A stretch of DNA of 64,000 nucleotides. Source: JALEFZ01 sp964564415 (GTDB lineage: Bacteria > Bacteroidota > Bacteroidia > J057). The notes under the pieces are model-generated. The model saw only the letters and a program-made list of their open reading frames with translations. It made no database searches and had not been told where the DNA came from. The stretch covers positions 62,001 to 126,000 of the forward strand of contig CAZMAV010000009.1 in assembly GCA_964564415.1 (NCBI GenBank), written 5' to 3'. Position numbers and translations under genes: made by a program. Shown here piece by piece: positions 24,441 through 32,970 of this stretch (the first letter of the stretch is position 1; the number at the start of each line of letters is the position of its first letter).

Positions 24441-24962
24441 AAGAAAAAGCATCTGTTGCGAATGGGTTTTGATGAAGGAAATGCCCTCCGGGAAGCCCTT
24501 GCAGCTATGCAACACGAAGCTTACGACAAAAAAGGCAGAGAGGCCAAACTCGAAATTTTGCAGGCTCTGCTTCGACAGCCCCAAAATTTCATCAAGCACG
24601 AGATTTTGAGTGAGGCAGCCCTCATGCCGGACGCCCGCCAGGGCTACGGACTTCCCATCGGGGGGGTCCTGGCTACGGAAAAATCCGTCATCCCCTACGC
24701 TGTGGGAGTAGACATTGGCTGTCGAATGGCCCTCTCGGTCTTCGATTTCAAAGCTGATTTTTTGGAGCGTCAGAAGCGTGAACTGCTGGACCCCCTTCGT
24801 GTGCACACCTTCTTTGGTGCTGGAAAAGGGCCTGACCAACCCATGGAAGACGAGGCCCCCATCGCATACAAGGACATTTGGGAAGTCATGGCTCAGCAGG
24901 AGGATCTGGTAGACATTGTAGGTAAGTTTTCTCCAAAAATCGTAAGGATGGCTGGCGATTGA
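24441..24962 (+). pseudogene. rtcB: Truncated RtcB RNA-ligase gene
   Basis: The frame opens only after a stop (about 24429), reading 'KKKKKHLLRMGFDEGNALRE', which matches the N-terminal 'GF-EG-A' segment of long RtcB-like ligases. It then jumps from 'LLRQPQNFIKHEIL' straight to 'ALMPDARQGYGLPIGGVLAT', apparently lacking some tens of residues normally in between, and keeps the metal-binding 'GVDIGCRM' (Asp and Cys). The frame stops about 70 residues later, before the remaining metal histidines and the guanylylated histidine, so it cannot ligate RNA. Intact RtcB joins 2',3'-cyclic phosphate and 5'-OH ends, chiefly of tRNA. The MPDAR motif has Arg where His is usual. Confidence 0.75.
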
Positions 24963-25170
24963 TGTCGGCACTGAGAAGGAAACTTATCTCAAGTTAATTT
25001 TTTGTTAAGAAATAAAACGAAAACCGAATTAGGCTGAATTTGCTCTATGTGAATCCGGCCTTTCTTTTTGTAGTCAGGTTAAAAGGCCTCTTTAAATCTT
25101 GTCATGGTCGCTTGGATATGTTTTCATTCTTCAGTTTGTATATCTTTGCAGGGGAAAAATATACGACCTC

Positions 25171-25488
25171 ATGAGATTATTCGTTTTGTGTGTCTTTTTT
25201 ATTCCTATCTGGCTGGCAGCTCAAGAGCCTTCCAAAGGGGAAGCCCACACTGAGGATAACATCATTGCCTATATTCCAAGTGAAAAAGTCCTCTTTGGAA
25301 GCTGTGTGGTCAAGTCCCTGCGGGCAGACAAGGGCAACACCACCCATGCCAACCTCTTCATGTGGCCCGAAACCGTCAAAAAAGTGAGAAAGAAATACAA
25401 GATCGCCGAAATCGTCATCCCCGGCCACGGACAGCCCGGCGGATTGGAACTGCTCGACTATACCATTCGCCTGTTTTCGAAGCGCTGA
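25171..25488 (+). pseudogene. Subclass B1 metallo-beta-lactamase remnant, middle deleted in frame
   Basis: The ATG at 25171 opens a good signal peptide ('MRLFVLCVFFIPIWLAAQ'), which runs directly into the C-terminal third of a B1 enzyme. Three zinc ligands are present: His26 in 'EAHTEDN', Cys45 in 'LFGSCVVKSL' and His86 in 'IPGHGQPGG', with 'GGLELLDYT' at the end. The HxHxD zinc-1 motif and everything between signal peptide and 'GEAHT' are absent, so about 130-140 residues are missing compared with typical 250-residue members. The 105-residue product cannot form the active site. Keeping the frame across the deletion is notable and could reflect recent loss or an assembly artefact. Confidence 0.8.
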
Positions 25489-25521
25489 GCAGTTTTTCCC
25501 TTTTTATTCTAAAAATTGGAT

Positions 25522-25540
25522 ATGATGTATTTTACATCAT
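25522..25540. promoter_or_regulatory. Palindrome upstream of the amylase gene, possible operator
   Basis: ATGATGTA and TACATCAT flank a TTT spacer, a perfect 8 bp inverted repeat, followed about 12 bp later by TATATTTA, one base off the Bacteroidota -7 element TAnnTTTG. The palindrome would overlap the -33 region, which suits a repressor or activator site controlling the amylase gene. Confidence 0.4.
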
Positions 25541-25614
25541 CTGGGTTGAATGCCTATATTTATCCACCTAAATGAGAGGTCCTCCCCATGGACCTCAATC
25601 TAACCTATGCTACT

Positions 25615-27489
25615 ATGACAAAACTATTCAAGGGTCGTTTCCAAGGCCATAAGCTGGCTATCTTCCTTTTGGGAACGATGTTGCTGCCTCTTTTCGCCTC
25701 TGCCCAACTCGATCGGGTGGAGCCTCCCCACTGGTGGGTAGGGATGAACAACAGCCAGCTGCAGTTGCTGGTCAAGGGTGAAGGTATTTCCACCTACATC
25801 CCCAGGGTGAAAGGAGAAGGACTAAGCATCAGAAAGGCTACACCCGGCGACAGCCCCAACTACTTGTTTATCGACCTGGATACCCGTGATGCTGAGCCTG
25901 GTACTTATCTTTTTTCCCTGCAAAAAAGCGGTGCCGAAGATGTGGAGTTTGAATACGAACTCAAAGAAAGGGAAATGGAAGCGGAGGAATTTGTGGGCTT
26001 TAACTCTTCAGACGTCATTTACCTGATCACGCCAGATAGGTTCGCCAATGGAGATCCCAGCAATGACAAGAGCGACGGAATGAGGGAGACAAAGGTCAAC
26101 CGCGACAAGGACTACTCCCGCCACGGAGGAGACATAAAGGGTATCATGGACCATCTGGAATATCTGGAAAATATGGGCTTTACCGCCGTATGGTCCAATC
26201 CCCTTCTGGAAAACGACATGCCAAAGCAATCATATCACGGATATGCGATCACCGATTATTACAAGGTCGATCCCCGCTTTGGTACCAATGAAACCTATAT
26301 TCAACTGGCTGAAATGATGAGGGACCGAGGCATGAAACTCGTTTTTGACGGTGTGGTCAATCATTGTGGAGCCGAACACTGGTGGATGGAGGACATGCCC
26401 TTCAATGATTGGGTAAATTATCCCAAAACCAAGACCAATACCAACCACCGCAGGACGGTGAATCAGGATCCCTATGCCGCTGATATTGACAAAGAGCAAA
26501 TGAACCAGGGCTGGTTTGTCAGTGCTATGCCCGACCTCAATCAGCGCAATTCTTTTATGGCCACCTATTTGATTCAAAACAGCATTTGGTGGATAGAGAC
26601 ATTAAAATTGGGAGGGATACGCCAGGATACCTATCCCTATCCGGACAAGGATTTTCTTTCGGAGTGGACCTGTCGCATCATGGACGAATACCCCAATTTC
26701 AGCATGGTCGGTGAGGAGTGGACCACCAACCCCCTGCTGGTTTCTTATTGGCAGGAAGGAAGCGGACTGGCGGACGGCTATCGTTCCTGTCTGAGTTCTA
26801 CCATGGATTTTCCCATGCAAACCAACCTGAAGCAAGCCTTGACAGAAGAAGAAGGCTGGGAAAGTGGCCTGGTCAAGCTTTATGAAGGCCTGGCCAACGA
26901 TTTTGCCTATGCTGAGCCCATGGATCTCATGGTTTTTGCCGATAACCACGACATGGATCGCATCCATACCCAAATGGGAAAAGATCCTGCCCTCACCAAA
27001 ATGGCCATGGCCTACATCTTGACTGTCAGAGGCATACCCCAGGTTTATTACGGAACGGAGATTCTAATGGAAAATTCAGAAAAGCCCGGCGATCACGGCC
27101 TGATTCGGACGGACTTTCCCGGAGGATGGTCAGGAGATCAAACCAATGCCTTCGAAGAGGTCGGGCTGAAGGAAGAAGAGCAGGATATGCAGCAGTATAT
27201 GCAGCGCATCCTGGAATGGAGAAAGGAAAATGAGGTCATTCATCGGGGCAGGACCAAGCATTTTGCCCCTCAGGATGGGATGTATGTCTATTTCCGCTAC
27301 CTGGGTGAGGAAATGGTCATGGTAGTTCTCAACAAAAATGAGGAGGCAGTCGAATTCAGCCTTCAGCGATTCAGTGAAATCTTGCCGGAAGGTAGGGTAG
27401 GTCGCGACATCCAAACAGATCAGAGCTACAACCTTGAAGAATCGATTGCCGTCCCCGGAAAAACAGCCATAATCCTAGATGTAGAATAA
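25615..27489 (+). CDS. GH13 alpha-amylase family enzyme (cyclomaltodextrinase or neopullulanase type)
   Basis: The ATG at 25615 gives a standard signal peptide ending 'LLPLFASAQ'; an ATG nine codons earlier is possible. An N-terminal Ig-like domain ('VEPPHWWVGMNNSQLQLLV', to about residue 125) precedes the barrel. All four GH13 regions are present: 'FDGVVNH', 'GIRQDTYPYP' with the nucleophile Asp, 'MVGEEW' with the acid-base Glu, and 'FADNHDMDR'. The N-terminal domain and 'IYLITPDRFANGDPSND' are typical of cyclomaltodextrinase/neopullulanase, which cut maltooligosaccharides, cyclodextrins or pullulan. It is exported, probably periplasmic. No susC/susD genes are adjacent, so it appears to act outside a full utilisation locus. 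Confidence 0.92.
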   Translation: MTKLFKGRFQGHKLAIFLLGTMLLPLFASAQLDRVEPPHWWVGMNNSQLQLLVKGEGISTYIPRVKGEGLSIRKATPGDSPNYLFIDLDTRDAEPGTYLFSLQKSGAEDVEFEYELKEREMEAEEFVGFNSSDVIYLITPDRFANGDPSNDKSDGMRETKVNRDKDYSRHGGDIKGIMDHLEYLENMGFTAVWSNPLLENDMPKQSYHGYAITDYYKVDPRFGTNETYIQLAEMMRDRGMKLVFDGVVNHCGAEHWWMEDMPFNDWVNYPKTKTNTNHRRTVNQDPYAADIDKEQMNQGWFVSAMPDLNQRNSFMATYLIQNSIWWIETLKLGGIRQDTYPYPDKDFLSEWTCRIMDEYPNFSMVGEEWTTNPLLVSYWQEGSGLADGYRSCLSSTMDFPMQTNLKQALTEEEGWESGLVKLYEGLANDFAYAEPMDLMVFADNHDMDRIHTQMGKDPALTKMAMAYILTVRGIPQVYYGTEILMENSEKPGDHGLIRTDFPGGWSGDQTNAFEEVGLKEEEQDMQQYMQRILEWRKENEVIHRGRTKHFAPQDGMYVYFRYLGEEMVMVVLNKNEEAVEFSLQRFSEILPEGRVGRDIQTDQSYNLEESIAVPGKTAIILDVE

Positions 27490-27495
27490 AAAAGT

Positions 27496-27522
27496 AGCCC
27501 GACGGGAAGAAACTGTCGGGCT
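27496..27522 (-). terminator. Terminator of the beta-helix protein gene
   Basis: AGCCCGAC and GTCGGGCT pair perfectly around an eleven-base loop. Read on the minus strand the hairpin is followed by ACTTTTTT, so it ends transcription of the gene that stops at 27565. It may also slow plus-strand transcription from the amylase gene. Confidence 0.75.
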
Positions 27523-27564
27523 TCATACCTTACCTAATCATCATAAATTCCCAACGGCTAAATA

Positions 27565-29511
27565 TTACTCTTTAACAACGGGGGAAGATGTCAACATGTT
27601 CCCTTGGCTGATGCTCAGTATGTAGTAACCTCCACTTAAGGAATTTAAATCTAGTGGAATTTTATTTGAAATCAACACTTCAAATCGGGTTTCATACACT
27701 ATTTGCCCCTCAAGGTTCCTTATTGCTACCTGAACCGGCTCATGACCCCTAAAGTTGTGGAGCATGACTTCTACCTTTCCACGGCTTGGATTAGGATAAA
27801 CGTCTACATCTAGCGGGGTGTTGCCTCCTTCTGAAAATAGTTCGATCGTGTGGCTGTAAGAATAGCTCCCATCCCGGTCGATTTGAAGGAGGCGATAGCT
27901 TAACTTGGAAGAGCGAGGCGGGATGTGGTCCATAAACTCATAATTGCTAACCTGCGAAGAGTAGCCCTGGGCCTCCTTGCTTCCAATTACCTCCCAGCTT
28001 TCGCCATCAGTGCTTCTTTCTATGCTAAAGGATTGGCTGTTGCGCTCCGAAGCAGTAGCCCAGGTCAGCCTTATGCCGGATTCCTCTCTTTTACCTTCAA
28101 AACTGAGCCATTCCACCGGAAAAGAAGGCTGGCTTTCGAAGGCTCCCAAATCCACCGTGTTACCCTGTACACGGGTATTTCCAGAGGGATCCTGTGGGTT
28201 GATTCCCGGGGCACTGGCTGTTCCGGCATCTATGGCGGGAGAACCGCTAGCGGGTGCATAGTTGTCATCTAAGGTACAGGTAATGTTGTCAGGCCCGGCA
28301 GCCTGGAAAAGGTTTGGGTCTGCATCCATATTTTGACCTGCATCGCTGACCGTAGCCTGCCAATTGGGACCACTTCCATTGCTGCCTTGAAGGATGCTGT
28401 AGGCGATCTCCATGTTCGAGACTTGATTGGTCTTATAGACTTGAGAACTCAGGTGGGTTTCTCCGTTTTGGTCGTTGTTGGACCAAAAGATAGAATTATA
28501 GAGGTTGATGTTTGAAGACTGGGTCATGTAGAATCCCCCATAATTGCGGCTGGCCCGATTGGAGTAGCAAGTGGAGTTTGTAAAATTGCAGGAAGAAAAA
28601 TTAAGGGCGTAAAGTCCTCCCCCGTCCTGGTCTGATTCATTGAAGGTCAAGGAAGTATTGACCATCGTAACTCCTGAAAAGCTGGAGGCATACATTCCGC
28701 CGCCTTGAAGGCTGGCGCGGTTTCCACATAGGACCACCCCTTCCACGTTAAGGTTGGACAGGGAATTGGCGTAAATTCCCCCGCCCCTTTGGCCTATGTT
28801 GTTGTAGGCAAATAAGTTTGAAAGCGTAAGAGAGCTCAGGCTTTGAAGATAATATCCTCCTCCGTCTCCCAACGCTTCATTGTCAAAGGCATAGATATTG
28901 GAAAATTCTCCCAGTGAGATACTAGACACGTGTAATCCCCCGCCCTTGCCGATCACATAGTTGTCTTTGATAATGAGATTTTTGAGGGTTACGTTGCTCA
29001 TGCCGCTAATCTTAAGCCCTCCTCCGTCTCTATTGCTGTTGCTGTCTCCGTATCCATTTTGAATGGTAAAACCGTCCAGGTAGGTAGAAGGTCCATTTCC
29101 CAAGAAGATGACCTCCCATACATTATCCGTGGGATCTCCCGCTGTCCCTATATCTCCGTCCAGCAGTGTCGAGTTGTTTTGCCAATTCCGCTGCCCCAGG
29201 TTGCTTTCGGTACCGGCAAAACCTCCAAAGATGTGTACAGGTTTGGGACAAAAGAATTTCCAGTCCCTGGAGTTGCCCTGTCCGGGCTGGCCGTAGGCCC
29301 TTCGATCCGGATAGTAGGTGCCGGCCTTGACCCAAAGGGTATCATTGCCGCTCCAAGAACTTGTTTCCAGGGCATCCTGTAGATTCGTATAAGCATCAGT
29401 CCAGGAACTCCCGTCATTATTGCCACTCGCATCCTGCGCCACATAAATGAGGCGGGCAAAGGAGAAATTCAGAAGTAAAAGAATAAAACTTGTGGTAAGA
29501 ATTTTTTTCAT
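27565..29511 (-). CDS. Secreted right-handed beta-helix protein with T9SS sorting domain
   Basis: The ATG at 29511 opens a signal peptide ('MKKILTTSFILLLLNFSFA'). Residues to about 440 show a repeating pattern of 'GGGLY/ YxxNxxxxxGGGxY' turns and 'SNLxLxNSxxxxN' strands typical of polymorphic outer-membrane-like or pectate-lyase-like beta-helices, starting 'GSSWTDAYTNLQDAL'. Next comes a fibronectin-like segment ('LSFEGKREESGIRLTWATAS'). The C-terminus is a type A T9SS domain: 'VDVYPNPSRGKVEVML', then 'GGYYILSISQGN'. It should be exported by the Por system and attached to the surface. The role, adhesion or glycan binding, is not defined. Confidence 0.88.
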   Translation of the reverse strand: MKKILTTSFILLLLNFSFARLIYVAQDASGNNDGSSWTDAYTNLQDALETSSWSGNDTLWVKAGTYYPDRRAYGQPGQGNSRDWKFFCPKPVHIFGGFAGTESNLGQRNWQNNSTLLDGDIGTAGDPTDNVWEVIFLGNGPSTYLDGFTIQNGYGDSNSNRDGGGLKISGMSNVTLKNLIIKDNYVIGKGGGLHVSSISLGEFSNIYAFDNEALGDGGGYYLQSLSSLTLSNLFAYNNIGQRGGGIYANSLSNLNVEGVVLCGNRASLQGGGMYASSFSGVTMVNTSLTFNESDQDGGGLYALNFSSCNFTNSTCYSNRASRNYGGFYMTQSSNINLYNSIFWSNNDQNGETHLSSQVYKTNQVSNMEIAYSILQGSNGSGPNWQATVSDAGQNMDADPNLFQAAGPDNITCTLDDNYAPASGSPAIDAGTASAPGINPQDPSGNTRVQGNTVDLGAFESQPSFPVEWLSFEGKREESGIRLTWATASERNSQSFSIERSTDGESWEVIGSKEAQGYSSQVSNYEFMDHIPPRSSKLSYRLLQIDRDGSYSYSHTIELFSEGGNTPLDVDVYPNPSRGKVEVMLHNFRGHEPVQVAIRNLEGQIVYETRFEVLISNKIPLDLNSLSGGYYILSISQGNMLTSSPVVKE

Positions 29512-29786
29512 GTTTGACACTGTATCTGATTGTTCAATTGTTAGTCTAAGCTACATGTTATATTTATTTAAAAATTGTATTATTCTCCGAGTGTAGTAAA
29601 ATACAGGTCCACCGGTTGACATTTTGCGATAAATGGAATTTCGGTAGTATGCCTTCCTGGCCCGATAAGGGCAAGGATTCTGAAATTATGCCAGGGACAG
29701 ACCCTGGAGGTGATACACTTACTGGAAATTAGGAAGAAAGAAAATACTAGATTTTTCCTGTTTCATGTCTATTTGTAGAAGACAGA

Positions 29787-30605
29787 TCAATCCATGGAGA
29801 GGATCAGGTTTAGGGTATCTTCGGGTTGGCGGGCCCAGTCAAAGTGCCCAAATCCCTGGAGGGAGTGGAAATCTATTCTGCTATCTGGGTGAAATTTATG
29901 GGCCAGTTGGCGGGCTGCCTTTGGAGAGACCCAGTAGTCTTTTTCAAAGGTAATGACCCTTACATCTGTTTTCCGGCTGGCCATGGCCCCTTCGTAGTCA
30001 TAGGTCGATTCTAGGGGATGGTATTCTCCTTTTTTGGTATTGTGTCCCCAGTCTTTCATCAGGGTCTTGAATTCCCGGCCTCCAAAACCAACTTTATCCC
30101 CGGGATAATATCCCAATATTTCCGCCAGCAGTGGGAGGAAGATACCGGCCATCCTTACCCGCCAGCCAAAACCATGGGGCCAGTTTTTGTAAGACAAGGC
30201 AGCAGCAGCCACAAGGAGGAGGCGATCGATTTTGCTACCAAAACGGCCAATGTGCAGGCTGGCGATCTGTCCGCCTAAACTGTGGCCCAGCAAGCTCAAC
30301 CTCAGTCCGGGCCATTTTTCCTTTACCCTGTCTATGACCTCGTCCATGTCATGCACATAGGTGTCGTATCCATAATCCAGCCCCCGGCGAGGCCTTTCGG
30401 AAGATTCGCCATGTCCCCTCCAATCGCAGCTGATTACAGTGATAGGTGCAGAAGTGCTCAGGCCCTCGGCCAATCGACGATAGTAGGTCTGCCTGACACC
30501 CAAAGCAGGAAAGATGAGGATCAATTCTTTGGGCTCCTCCGAAGAAGGATAAATATAAAGGCTGTTTTGGCTACCATCGCGGTAAGTGAAGGCTTCTTGA
30601 ATCAT
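29787..30605 (-). CDS. Alpha/beta hydrolase
   Basis: The ATG at 30605 ('MIQEAFTYRDGSQ') is preferred; an in-frame GTG at 30650 is the alternative. The 272-residue protein has the alpha/beta hydrolase fold: oxyanion segment 'LILIFPALGVRQTYYRRLA', 'CDWRGHGES', nucleophile elbow 'LLGHSLGGQ' and a likely catalytic His in 'GFGHFDWARQP'. No signal peptide, so it is cytoplasmic. It resembles predicted lysophospholipase or acyl-esterase-type hydrolases, but substrate is unknown. It is a single gene next to an outer-membrane protein remnant. Confidence 0.8.
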   Translation of the reverse strand: MIQEAFTYRDGSQNSLYIYPSSEEPKELILIFPALGVRQTYYRRLAEGLSTSAPITVISCDWRGHGESSERPRRGLDYGYDTYVHDMDEVIDRVKEKWPGLRLSLLGHSLGGQIASLHIGRFGSKIDRLLLVAAAALSYKNWPHGFGWRVRMAGIFLPLLAEILGYYPGDKVGFGGREFKTLMKDWGHNTKKGEYHPLESTYDYEGAMASRKTDVRVITFEKDYWVSPKAARQLAHKFHPDSRIDFHSLQGFGHFDWARQPEDTLNLILSMD

Positions 30606-30687
30606 GAAAGGCTTTTGGGCAAAATAAAAAAACTCCGCCCAATTCTTCACCCTTTATCCTCAAGAAGCCCCTGAAAACGGTTCCGAA

Positions 30688-30935
30688 TTAGAGATCACCA
30701 AACACCCATACAGAAAAGGAAGGGGCGGCAGCTATGATCTTTCCCCTGAAGGCATAGCCCCCATAGACCGAAACTCCGATCTTGTCGCTGAGGTAGTAGG
30801 CAGCCTCCAGCCTTAGCATTTGATTGAATTCCCCATCGCCAGTCTGAAGGTTTTTTTATCGCCGGCAGCAGGATTGCCAAGAGGGAGCCCCGGGATGACA
30901 GAGAGAGACAAGGGGATTTTAGCTGCTTTCTTCAT
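30688..30935 (-). pseudogene. Outer-membrane barrel protein remnant
   Basis: Minus-strand sequence begins at an ATG with a short charged signal-like stretch ('MKKAAKIPLSLSVIPG'), then after a frameshift reads 'EFNQMLRLEAAYYLSDKIGV', 'SVYGGYAFRGKI' and ends 'WVFGDL' at a stop. That tail has the alternating pattern and aromatic girdle of barrel strands. The centre of the gene is gone, so this is the two ends of a small porin-like protein joined by deletion and out of phase. Confidence 0.55.
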
Positions 30936-31214
30936 GATCAAAAGTATTTGATAAGGCTGTGGTAGAAATAAAGTATCACAAGAATATCACAGCAGCCTCC
31001 GGCAAATGGCAGATGGGCGACCCTAGGGCTGATTCATTAGAATGGCAGATGATGACAGTTTTTTACGAATCAAAACGGGAGGAGCTGAGGTTTACCATAC
31101 ATCCATTTATTCACCTTTAACTCCAATTTGACATGAAAGCAATTACCCTGAGTCTTATGCTGAACCTGGCTACCCAGCACGAGACTTGAAAGGGATTCTT
31201 TTAGGGTCTTGGCT

Positions 31215-32081
31215 TTATTCTTTGATCAATCTCCAGGTTTTCTGGTACTCGTTTTGGCTTTCCCTGACTTGGAGGTGATAGATGCCTCGGGGCAGGTCTG
31301 ATATGTCGATCTGTCTTTCTTTACCATTGAAAGCCAGATTTTTGATCTTTCGACCCTGAAGATCCAGGAGGCTCAGGTTCCAGTTACCTTCAAAAGGCAT
31401 TTGGATGTTGACAAGCGTAGAACTGGGGTTGGGGTAGAGGAGGGGGGTGGCAGGTATGCCTTCTTGGGCTTCTATGTCTTGACCGGCTTTTTCTGTTTCT
31501 CCCAGTTTTATGATAGCTAGCTTATGGCTCTTGCGGATGATTTTTTTCCAAAGCCTCAGAGTCTTGCGCTCGTTGGCGTCCACTTCGTAGACATCCTGAG
31601 TATAGGAGGTACTTCCTTCCTCCTGAATTTCTCTTTTGGACTCACGGATCAAGCCTACCTTGCCCTCTTTGATCCACTTTTTCCAATACTCATCATAGTC
31701 CTTGGTGTAGAGGGCCGAAATCAAGTTTTTGCTGCTTCCATTGCCCAATTTGAAGGCTTCTATCCTCCATTTTCCACTTTTTGGGTCTTGCTTTTGAAGA
31801 AAATAATGGCTTCCCCTCTGGTGAATTTCTCCCTGAAAAAGAATGTGATCCTTAACATCGGTCTGAGAAGAGTAGACGATAAACTGATGGGGAAGTAGGC
31901 GGTGGAAGTCCAGGGTGTCGCTGACGACTTCTCCATTTTCATCTTCAAAGGACCATAAATAGCGTCCCTGGAGAGAAATGGGATCACTGCCTTCTATTTT
32001 TTGATTGAAGAGGATAAGATCACCACAGGCAGAAAGAAAAATTGCTGCCAGGCTAAGTAGGAGGATAATGGGTGTACGCAT
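31215..32081 (-). CDS. Lipoprotein with T9SS sorting domain
   Basis: The ATG at 32081 ('MRTPIILLLSLAAIFLSACG') opens a lipoprotein signal with lipobox 'LSAC'. The middle holds soluble beta-rich sequence without a recognised domain ('LQGRYLWSFEDENGEVV', 'HYFLQKQDPKSGKWRIE'). The last 75 residues are a type A T9SS C-terminal domain: 'LLYPNPSSTLVNIQM', 'GRKIKNLAFNGKE' and 'GIYHLQVRESQ'. Combining lipid anchoring with T9SS export is unusual, because T9SS cargo normally has a type I signal peptide. The gene stands alone, followed by unassigned sequence. Confidence 0.75.
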   Translation of the reverse strand: MRTPIILLLSLAAIFLSACGDLILFNQKIEGSDPISLQGRYLWSFEDENGEVVSDTLDFHRLLPHQFIVYSSQTDVKDHILFQGEIHQRGSHYFLQKQDPKSGKWRIEAFKLGNGSSKNLISALYTKDYDEYWKKWIKEGKVGLIRESKREIQEEGSTSYTQDVYEVDANERKTLRLWKKIIRKSHKLAIIKLGETEKAGQDIEAQEGIPATPLLYPNPSSTLVNIQMPFEGNWNLSLLDLQGRKIKNLAFNGKERQIDISDLPRGIYHLQVRESQNEYQKTWRLIKE

Positions 32082-32283
32082 GAATGACAAGAGTTAAGTT
32101 CTTACAATATACCAGGGTTTTTTTAAATTCAGTAAACCCCAAAAGGCCAATTCTTGACCTTATTCGAATATACCTAGCTTTGGTCCAGATGAAAAAGGGT
32201 TAAAATTGCAGGCAGAGAATTCGACTTCTGAGGGGGAAAAGCTGCGGCCATTGCGCTATTATTTGGAGGGAATAGTGATTACC

Positions 32284-32390
32284 CCGAATGCATGCTTCAA
32301 GCGCTGCTGGAATTCCCATGAATAACTTGTGTTCAACTTTAAGAGCCCTATTAGTTTTTTCGTACAAAATTGATTTGTGATAAGCATTAA
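32284..32390 (-). repeat. Dispersed intergenic repeat, copy D
   Basis: Read on the minus strand this spacer contains the core GCTCTT, then AGTTGAACACAAGTTATTCA, and finally GCGCTTGAAGCATGCATTCG. It matches copies near 34240, 36521 and 46978 in order and spacing, most closely the one at 46978. It lies in the 390 bp spacer between the T9SS lipoprotein and the gene at 32474; nothing else is seen there. Confidence 0.55.
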
Positions 32391-32473
32391 TTTTTGGGCG
32401 ATTATTAAACCCGGGAGTAGAAGGGAAGTCTAAGGGGTAATTAGACAGTTATCAAATAACAAGAAACAAAAAA

Positions 32474-32902
32474 ATGAAACTTTTTCAGCAAAAATCCCTT
32501 ACTCTTTTTCTTCTTTTCTCTCTTCTAGCATCCCTGTCTGTGGGTTCGGCGCCCCTGCTCCCGCCCTCCCAATCTTTTCTCCGCTGGGAAATGCTGGGAG
32601 CCCGCAAGATCAAGTACCGGGTCGAAAGAGACGAAATCTTGGTTACTGCCCGTGAGGGAGGTTTTACTGCCGTGAAGCTCAAGTTTCTACATGCCCCTGT
32701 CAATATGCGTAGGATGACTATTCACTTTAGAAATGGAGATACACAGGAGGTCGTGTTAAAAAATAATTTTGTCCCTGGGGGCGAATCCCGTGTGATTGAC
32801 CTCAAAGGGGGGAAGCGGGTGATCAGAAAAGTGGTGTTTTGGTATGATTCTAAAAACAGAGCAGCACGAAGAGCCACGATTCAGTTGTGGGGTAGACACT
32901 GA
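32474..32902 (+). CDS. Small exported protein, DUF2541-like
   Basis: The 142-residue protein has a signal peptide ('LTLFLLFSLLASLSVGSA') and a compact beta-sandwich-type mature region: 'RWEMLGARKIKYRVERDEI', 'FTAVKLKF', 'GGESRVIDLKGGKRVIRKV' and a final 'IQLWGRH'. The 'W-LG-RKV' start and 'WGRH' end are what I associate with DUF2541-type periplasmic proteins. Their role is unknown. The start has an A-rich leader rather than a Shine-Dalgarno sequence, as usual here. Confidence 0.65.
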   Translation: MKLFQQKSLTLFLLFSLLASLSVGSAPLLPPSQSFLRWEMLGARKIKYRVERDEILVTAREGGFTAVKLKFLHAPVNMRRMTIHFRNGDTQEVVLKNNFVPGGESRVIDLKGGKRVIRKVVFWYDSKNRAARRATIQLWGRH

Positions 32903-32932
32903 TTCATGGATGTGCAGACGTATTCATGGGGT

Positions 32933-32960
32933 GGGGCACCTTTTTGGGGTGCCCCTATTT
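32933..32960 (+). terminator. Terminator-like hairpin between convergent genes
   Basis: GGGGCACC (32933-32940) pairs with GGTGCCCC (32948-32955) around a TTTTTGG loop. It lies between the convergent genes ending at 32902 and 32971, followed by TATTTAT, and probably serves the plus-strand gene. Confidence 0.6.
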
Positions 32961-32970
32961 ATGTCTGAGA

